From positions 5,848,501 through 5,912,500 of the forward strand of contig JAMJFZ010003581.1 in the NCBI GenBank assembly GCA_026225945.1: a stretch of 64,000 nucleotides of DNA, read 5' to 3'. A program made the translations under genes and the position numbers. A model generated the notes under the pieces. That model was given only the letters and a program-made list of their open reading frames with translations, was not told the DNA's origin and searched no databases. This stretch comes from Cricetomys ansorgei. Taxonomy: Eukaryota; Chordata; Mammalia; Rodentia; Nesomyidae. Positions 57,175-64,000 of this stretch are shown here, piece after piece (within the stretch, counting starts at the first letter, position 1; each line of letters opens with the position of its first letter).

Positions 57175-59420
57175 TAAACAGAATACAAACACAATAAAAG
57201 AACAAGATATTTAGCCTATATAAGCTCTTGGTGGTTTGTTTCATATTTTCATTAAGTTTTCAAAACACTTAACTCATTACACATACTTTACCTTCTTAAT
57301 GCATCACCAAGTCTTATATCCCTTAGATATTGCTAAAGACTACTCAGTGTGGGATGCACTCCCCTTCCTTCTGGATTACCTTGAAAATTATCAGTGTATT
57401 GTATTTTAAATAAAAAAATTGCATTTAATTTAAGAAATTCAAGTTTTTGAACTGTGTGTATGTTTGTTAACTCTAATTCTATATCGTAAAGTATGTAAAT
57501 TGCTTTGAATTGCTATCTGGTTCAACATAAATGTAGAGCCATTATCAGAAATGTCCTAGTACATTTTATATTTCATGTAATGTTTCTTCCTGTTCTCCCT
57601 TCAAACGATCAAATATACTCCATACTTCTCTTTCAAATCACTCCCAATATATTTAATTTCTATTCATGATTACAATTTTGGTCAAAATATCATCACAGAG
57701 ATTTCTAATGTGCTTCCCTCCTCCTACTTCATGGACACCAATAATTGCCCAGGACCTAGATAGCATTCTGGGTTACCCTGGATGTTCATACACTCAGTAC
57801 CATACCTTCAAGAGTGATTGCCTTTAATATTGTTTTTGGCGACCAGTAAATAGTGAATTGCAAGTAAGGTCTCTGTTCCCTATGAAACTATCTTCACACA
57901 AAATGTGGCCTCATTCTTGTGTCATGGTCAAAAGAGAAATTCCATTTGAATTGAGTTTTCTACCCATTCACATGATGTGTTGTTCTGTATTACTTCTCAC
58001 CTGAACAATTTCACTTTTCAAGATCTATGGCTAGTCCCCTTATTCCCCATGTATTTCAAAGACTGAGGTTCTGATGTGTCACTAAACATTGTAATCTTCA
58101 CATTGTAAAGAATGTCATCTTACCTCAGTTCTTGATTTCCCACTTCACAGTCTGAGGTCGAATTGCTTGATCCATTGAATTTCAGTTCAGGTCAACTCCA
58201 GTTGCAGGCTCCTGTGGTCTGTGGTTCTCTGTCTCTCCTTGTGCTGGGTAGAGGCAGGTCTCCAGTTTCCAGGACAGTAATGGATTTGCTTTATTTGCTG
58301 CTGTTGAGAGCAGGGAGGTTAGGTTTCAGAGTATCTTTTGGGTCCTACTTCTTGCTCATCAGAATATTTAAGATAGTGACATGGGTCCCTAGGCCTGAAT
58401 ATTTTCCCAGTATTTATTTACTGGGTCAATAATCTTCAATTTCCTCATTGCCCGTGATGATTTCAGCAATTTGATTTATGCAAGAAATGAGGAGATTTGA
58501 CCAGTGACCCTTCCTACTCTCTTTGTACAAGGCTTAAGTTCATAGTTTGTTGGTTTTATTATCACTGTATAACTCAAGGTTTTTATATTTATCCTTTCTT
58601 TCTTATTTACTGCAATGGTTAATTGCATTCCTATGCTTGTCACATATTGAAGACAATATGTTTTGTGTGATTTTTTTCGTGTTTGTCAGTTTAAGTAGGA
58701 TATTTCTTGTTTCAATTCTATCGTCAGTCCACAGCAAAAGAATACTTGATGAAATGAAGAATTATTGATACTTGATATTGTGAAAGAATCTTTAAAACTC
58801 AAAGACACATGATTGAGATATCACAGTTTATTTTTATGGCATGAAATTTTCAATGAAAACAAGTCAGAATTAATTAGCAATTCAACTGACAGGTTGAAGC
58901 ATTTGGAAAATAATCTGACAGAGATTTAAAAATTATCCTGTATACTCCATATAGTATTCTTATTGAAAGAAGCAAAATACTTTTACTTTTGGTTCATTTC
59001 AAAATATAATTTGGATTCTATTCTCCGTTAATTTGCCAAACATGACAATCAAAGTCTCAAGTATATCTCATCCACTGTGAGATTCTTCAGTTATATTAGA
59101 TTTCCGTAGTTTGGCAAGTTCATTAAGAATTAGGATGCAACAGTAAAACATGATCCATTTCTTTTTTATATCTAAATTTTTCCATGCTTCAGCTTTTGTC
59201 TTCCAGAATCAGATCCACTATCCTTTCTTAGTTTCAAAATTTCCTACAAATGATTCTCAGGTTTTTATTGCTCCAGAGTTTCATTATTTTGCGCCACACA
59301 GATATACTTCAATGTTGCTTTGAAGAAAATTCCACAATTTGATGAAGACTGATGTTTTAAGATCATAAATAAACCCACACTACTTCAGTGTCCCAAGTAA
59401 CTAGGATTGCATATATTAGG
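57175..59420 (+). repeat. Tandem duplication, copy B
   Basis: Counterpart of copy A: tttcatattttcattaagtt (57240), gtaaagaatgtcatcttacc (58105), gaatttcagttcaggtcaac (about 58178), tggttcatttcaaaatataa (about 58990), gctttgaagaaaattccaca (about 59316). The offset from copy A rises from about 2.34 to 2.44 kb along the length. Open frames of 71-89 residues are shared remnants and not intact genes. Confidence 0.85.
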
Positions 59421-60480
59421 TCAAGGGCTTGGAAGGATAGTCATATATATTTTTTTCTGTGTATTAATATAAAATTTAATTATATATATTTTATATAGAG
59501 AGTGAATTATAAAAATATTTAAATATGAGTATGTATACACATATTAATTCTACATGTATACTACATGATGGCTAGAAAAGGGTTAAAGCGATAAAATGAA
59601 CAAGACACTGAGGAAGCTAATGTTCTTGAGTATGATACTTTTTTAGATAACAAAAAACTACACTGTGATATTAGGGAAATGATTATTTTATCCAGTTCCT
59701 CTACTGAGGGCCAATTCACAACTTCAGCTGGGAATCTGACCTCAGGATTGCATCAGCTGAGGGGCAATGCAGACCATCTTAAAGTCATAGGAAATAGTTG
59801 TATGTTGTGTGTTTATGCATAATTATTGGGGCAAATATTTAGTAATACAATATCAGTCATTAGTGCCAGTGGGTGGTAACAAGCTGAGCTGAAGCCATCA
59901 CATTGTCAGAAGGGTGTTGCCTCTGCTGTTCAAAGGTAAACACAATGTGTTTAGAAGGCAGGTTGGTGGCTTTTGAACTGCAACATGTTCTATTTTTTAA
60001 GGTGTACGCCGTAAGTATTAAAAGTATTAAAACCAACTTGGTCCTCTTGTTCTGGTACATTAACGAGTCCTCATTCAGCTATTATCAATGATCACATGTA
60101 CTCACATCCTCTGATTGTATATGTGTATTTTGTGATTCATTTTAACTTTTAATAAAAACCTTTTTTAATCTGTGGTGTTTATGTACAGAGAGGATCAGTA
60201 CCATCATCCCTTTGCATTTGAACTCTCCCATAAGGTCAAAATCAAGACCGTATGGTCCACTTTTTTTTACTACTGTGCATTACAGGGAATTAAGTCCTAG
60301 AACACTGAAGTTAATAATAGGCAAAGGACATATAAATAAAAGGAGAAGAATAAGCACGATATCTATTCAGAGATATTATTCTCTAGAAAAAAAGAATCTA
60401 ATCAGAATTCCTAAACCAAAAAAATATTATCATCAATATTGTAAAAACCAACATTCACACCTCCAAATCAGCAGCTGTCC
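59421..60480. other. Spacer with no recognised gene
   Basis: AT-rich (59440-59545) and otherwise unremarkable sequence. No exon recognised. The 91-residue frame at 60212-60487 is Lys/Arg-rich and of no known family. Confidence 0.4.
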
Positions 60481-60484
60481 ACCA

Positions 60485-60790
60485 TAGACAGATAGATATG
60501 TAATCATCCCCATACATAAATTCCTTAAAAATACCGGGAATAAATCTAACCAAATTACTAAAACTCTCTATAATGAAAATCTTCAGACAGTGAAAAGAAA
60601 TCCTATTATATCCTTCAACTTATAGACAAAGGGAAGATCTTTTGGTATAAGACTCTAATACCCTCAGAATGAAGATTAAAAATTAAAATGGATATTGTAA
60701 TATTAAAAAGCTCCTGTGCAGTGAATATAAATTACCCACAAATAAAGAATTAGTCCAAAAACTCAAAGGAAATATATTTCTAGTTATTTA
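60485..60790 (+). mobile_element. L1 ORF2 remnant
   Basis: aataccgggaataaatctaa followed by tctctataatgaaaatcttc and, later, ttaaaaagctcctgtgcagt matches degraded L1 ORF2. Stops throughout. Confidence 0.65.
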
Positions 60791-60799
60791 TCTCCAGAT

Positions 60800-61545
60800 T
60801 TTTAGTGTTTGGAATTCGCCAAGAATTCAAGAAACAGAACATCAAGGGGAAAACTAGAAAACAAGATGAGCACCAAAAACCAAAATCTCTACACAAGTGC
60901 CCAGCAAAATTTTGCTAAACACTCTGGGTACCTATCATATCTGAAGTACAAGAAAAGGTTTCATGATGTTGTTTTTCAAGATGTTAGAGCTTTAGAAAGA
61001 AGAAATGACAAATCCGTTAATGCTATCTTTGAGAACACAAACAGTGAAAGAGATTGAATAAAAGTGTTCAAGACCTGAAAGTGGAAATAGAATGAATGAA
61101 AAGACAACACAAACCGAGGGAAATCAGGAAATGAAACATAGGAAGTAGAAGAGGAAACCCAAAGGCAACCCTCATCAACAGACTACAAAGGATAGAAAAG
61201 AGATTCCCTGGCATTTAAGAGACAACAGGAGAAATGGATATAACAGAAAAAAAGAGTTGCATATAAAAAAAATTATGGGCAGAAAACCTTTAGAAAATCC
61301 AGGACACAATGAACAGACCAAATCTAAGAATAATAGGAATATAGGAATGAGAATAAACCCAGGTCAAAGGGACAGAAAATGTTTTCAACAAAATCAAAGA
61401 ATAAAATCGTAGTAACCCGAGAAGGAGATGCCTATCATGATACAAGAAGCATACAGAGCACCAAAGAGATTGAATCAGAAAAGAAAGTCCCCCGTGAATA
61501 TAATAATAAGATCATTAAAGGAACAGAATAAATAACAAATATCAA
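60800..61545 (+). mobile_element. L1 ORF1 remnant
   Basis: Frames with stops read as L1 ORF1. The block 61310-61350 gives RPNLRI-type RNA-binding domain sequence, and 61425-61495 gives PIMIQEAYRAPKRLNQKRKS, close to the conserved IQEAYRTPNRLDQKR stretch. The copy is broken by several frameshifts. It lies directly before the LTR. Confidence 0.75.
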
Positions 61546-61589
61546 GAGTTTAATGGAAAAAGTCCCAAGTAGCATATACAGGTGTTGGA

Positions 61590-62108
61590 CTTCAGGGATC
61601 CAAACTGGGACCCCCAGGGTACAAACCGGAACGCCACATCCCCACAGAGACTCACAGACGGAATATCGATGCAAATAGCAAGAGGATTTATTCCAGTGCA
61701 CTGGGACCGTTCTAACACGCAGGATAGAAGCGGCCCCAAGGAGCAAATGGTGAAGCTTTTTATACAGTTGTTGGGCATAAACCGAATTGGTACAAGTTGA
61801 TTGGTTCCCAAATTGTTTTCTCATTTTGATAGATAGGGGCCAGTTAACCTTTAAGTTGATGATAGCAAGGTCACGGGCACCAGGAAATGTACACTTAGGG
61901 TAAAGTCCCTTGCCCAAGGCTATTAGGCGGTGCCTGTAGCCGCCGCTCATTTTAGGAATGTGGGCTGGGTCACAGTGCTCTTGAATTAAGCCTGACAATA
62001 ATTGTTTTGTGGTTTCTGGGGTGGGCTAGTTCCTGGAACAGGGAGTTCTGGAATGTCCTGTTAAGAGTTTAGGATTAATGACCAGGGCCTGGGGTCTCCG
62101 GCCTCACA
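61590..62108 (-). mobile_element. Endogenous retroviral LTR with polypurine tract
   Basis: Read on the minus strand: a polypurine tract (agaaaatgggggaaa, about 62109-62124) precedes a TG start near 62106-62108, then a U3 region. A TATAAAAAG box follows at 61756-61764, then AATAAA at 61687-61692 about 70 nt later (R), and a U5-like part towards 61590. This is a 3' LTR of an old retroviral element, or a solitary LTR with a little internal sequence. No gag, pol or env frame is seen. The 187-residue minus-strand frame across it is not a viral gene. The family is not determined. Confidence 0.7.
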
Positions 62109-62124
62109 TTTCCCCCATTTTCTT

Positions 62125-64000
62125 AAACCCTTTCACAGGCAGACCTATTAGAGTTACAACTGACTGCACATTGGAGACGCTAAAAGAAGGTCATGGTCAC
62201 ATGGCCAAAGAGACCACAGATGCCTGCAAAGACTAAAATTCTCAGCATAATTTTCAATTACTGCAGATGGAGACATATTGTGAGAAAAGAATATTAGGCA
62301 AAATGTTTCTAAAATCCTGCACTACATAATGCACTAGAAGGAAACCTCCAAATGTCACATAGCTCTATATAGGACTTGTTTATATTGCTCTATAATAATA
62401 TACCTGTTGTGGTATGTTTAGTTGTGGATAATATCTTAGTTAAGATTAGTCTCTTACTTGTTTACACCTCTGTGCCATCCCCAGCTTCCACCCCTGACAG
62501 GAGTTTCCTGTTATTTGTTGATTGAGGGTCTGTGTGAAAACAGGAAGAAAAACAACTGGGGATTGAGGGGTGGAGCAAGGAGGGAGGGGGAGTAGGAGGT
62601 GGAGGAGGAGTAGGAGGGAACAAGGGGATGAATGGAGAGAAGAACCAAGAGGAGAGCATGGGTGAAGAAGCTTTGGAGTGAGCTCTCTGCCTAGCTGCCC
62701 GGGTATAGAATTCCCTGAGATTTGACATGGTTTGTGATTAATAAAAAGCATTGGAAAATTCAACGACGGACATATACCGTCTCATATTGGCATTGGAGCC
62801 AATAAAACAAAGAACTACATGTGGAGAGTGTGCAGAGAATCAGAAACTTTGGAATTCACGTGTCTGGCATAAGAATAGAATATCTAGTAGGATGATTGTG
62901 AGGCTAGAATGACAGATAATGTTGAGAAGAGTATTTTCCAGATATACAAAGCGAATCTAAATGTACAGAAACAATGACAATATACATAAAACCCAATCAA
63001 ACTCCAAGCCAAAGCTGACTTGGAAGATGGGAATGGGGCAAAAATCCCAAGAACCTATTTTTAAGTAATACATGATGAGAGAAGTAAAATTCAGTTCTTC
63101 TCACTGGAGGTATTGAGTATCTCAACAGGCCCCAATTTCAAAAGCAGCTGTCCAAAACAAAATGGATGCGTGGATTTGAGTGTCCTTGCTTTAGCTGGTT
63201 TCTTGTTTGATAGAAATAGAGAGCTTCTAACTGGCAGAGTAGGGGCAAGGGAGGTTTCAGGAGATGTGGTTGACAAGAAATATATGATTAAAAAATAGTC
63301 TCTAAAATTGTCTCAGGAAACATAAATTGAGATTAGAAGGCAAGGAAAATGTTGAAAGTATCCTCTGAGGTGAGTGAGATGTACTTTCTCAGACACATTT
63401 TTCAGATCAAAGCATGACTCTATCAGCAGCCTGGCACAAGCAATGAACATACTCAGACTCAGATATTTTCCAAGCAGGTGTTTGAAATGACAGGAGTCCC
63501 AGGCAACCCAGGTAGAGGACAGAAGTCCTACTGGTGTATGAATAGGGATAACAGCAAGTGTTTTTTCATAGAAAGGTGGGTGCTATTAAGGCACAACTGA
63601 ATATAATAATGAAATAAAAGCAATATGTAAATTATGTATTTCATGGAACTATATTCTGTAATTATTGTTATATAAAGAATCTGTAAAATGCTTCTAGCTT
63701 ATTCATTTGAACATTTTCATGCATATTTAGTTCCATCTGAGTTGAAATGTAAAGACAAGATGATAATGGTCTAAACACCACAGATTAATAAATAACATTT
63801 TGCTGAAGGTTAAAATGTAGCAAAAAATACATATATCAAAGTATAATGAAACTATATTTGTACATGAGAACATTGAAAAAAAGCAAGATGCAGAACTTAG
63901 TAGCACACCAAACTAACCTGACAAATAAACAAATAAGAGAATAAGAACTACCCTCTTTTCTTAAAGAGAGCAATATGGTATTGCATATGCCCACCAAACT
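62125..64000. other. Distal spacer, no recognised gene
   Basis: Holds a purine-rich stretch at 62560-62660 like an L1 3' UTR end (gggtggagcaaggagggagg), and otherwise no element I can name. Part of 62125-62400 may be internal sequence of the LTR element. The open frames here are under 110 residues and lie opposite one another. Confidence 0.4.

Noticed and set aside
61435..61998. 187-residue minus-strand frame, the longest in the window
   Set aside because: It runs across the LTR and adjacent sequence. It shows no retroviral or cellular domain and its start lies in the U3 region. LTRs often hold chance frames of this size.

Overview
The window is vertebrate nuclear DNA from a rodent, almost certainly a muroid. 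It holds spliced genes with GT-AG introns, dense B1/B2/B3/B4-type SINEs, rodent-type L1 fragments, LTR remnants and long microsatellites. I cannot fix the species. The two proteins resemble mouse and rat orthologues but are not, as far as I can tell, identical to them, so a related muroid is possible.

Two protein-coding genes are present, arranged head to head. On the minus strand, positions 21470 down to 1524 hold all ten coding exons of Rhag, the Rh-associated glycoprotein. This is the ammonia/ammonium channel of the erythrocyte membrane. The exons join in frame with canonical splice sites to a 429-residue protein. On the plus strand, positions 39319 to 51449 hold all seven coding exons of Crisp2 (Tpx1), a cysteine-rich secretory protein of sperm. 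They join to a 243-residue protein with the CAP tetrad and all 16 cysteines. Neither gene shows a frameshift or stop.

Layout: 1-1523 is the Rhag 3' UTR and downstream sequence. 1.5-21.5 kb is Rhag, whose introns carry SINEs, a rearranged L1 and a 360-bp polypyrimidine tract. 21.5-39.3 kb is the spacer, with L1, B-type SINEs, an LTR-like fragment and possible Crisp2 5' UTR exons. 39.3-51.9 kb is Crisp2, with a truncated U2 snRNA retrocopy, a C-run tract, antisense L1 and B1 copies in its introns, and a polyadenylation signal at 51906. 52-64 kb has no recognisable gene. It contains an antisense L1, a diverged tandem duplication with a period of about 2.4 kb, L1 ORF2 and ORF1 remnants, and an LTR on the minus strand.

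The two genes do not act in one pathway: one is erythroid and the other is testis-specific by family knowledge. They are conserved neighbours. I found no CRISPR array, operon or new biological system. The most notable items are non-genic: the 54.8-59.4 kb tandem duplication, a 38-bp repeat on both sides of the first Crisp2 coding exon, the polypurine/polypyrimidine tract in Rhag, and the U2 fragment.
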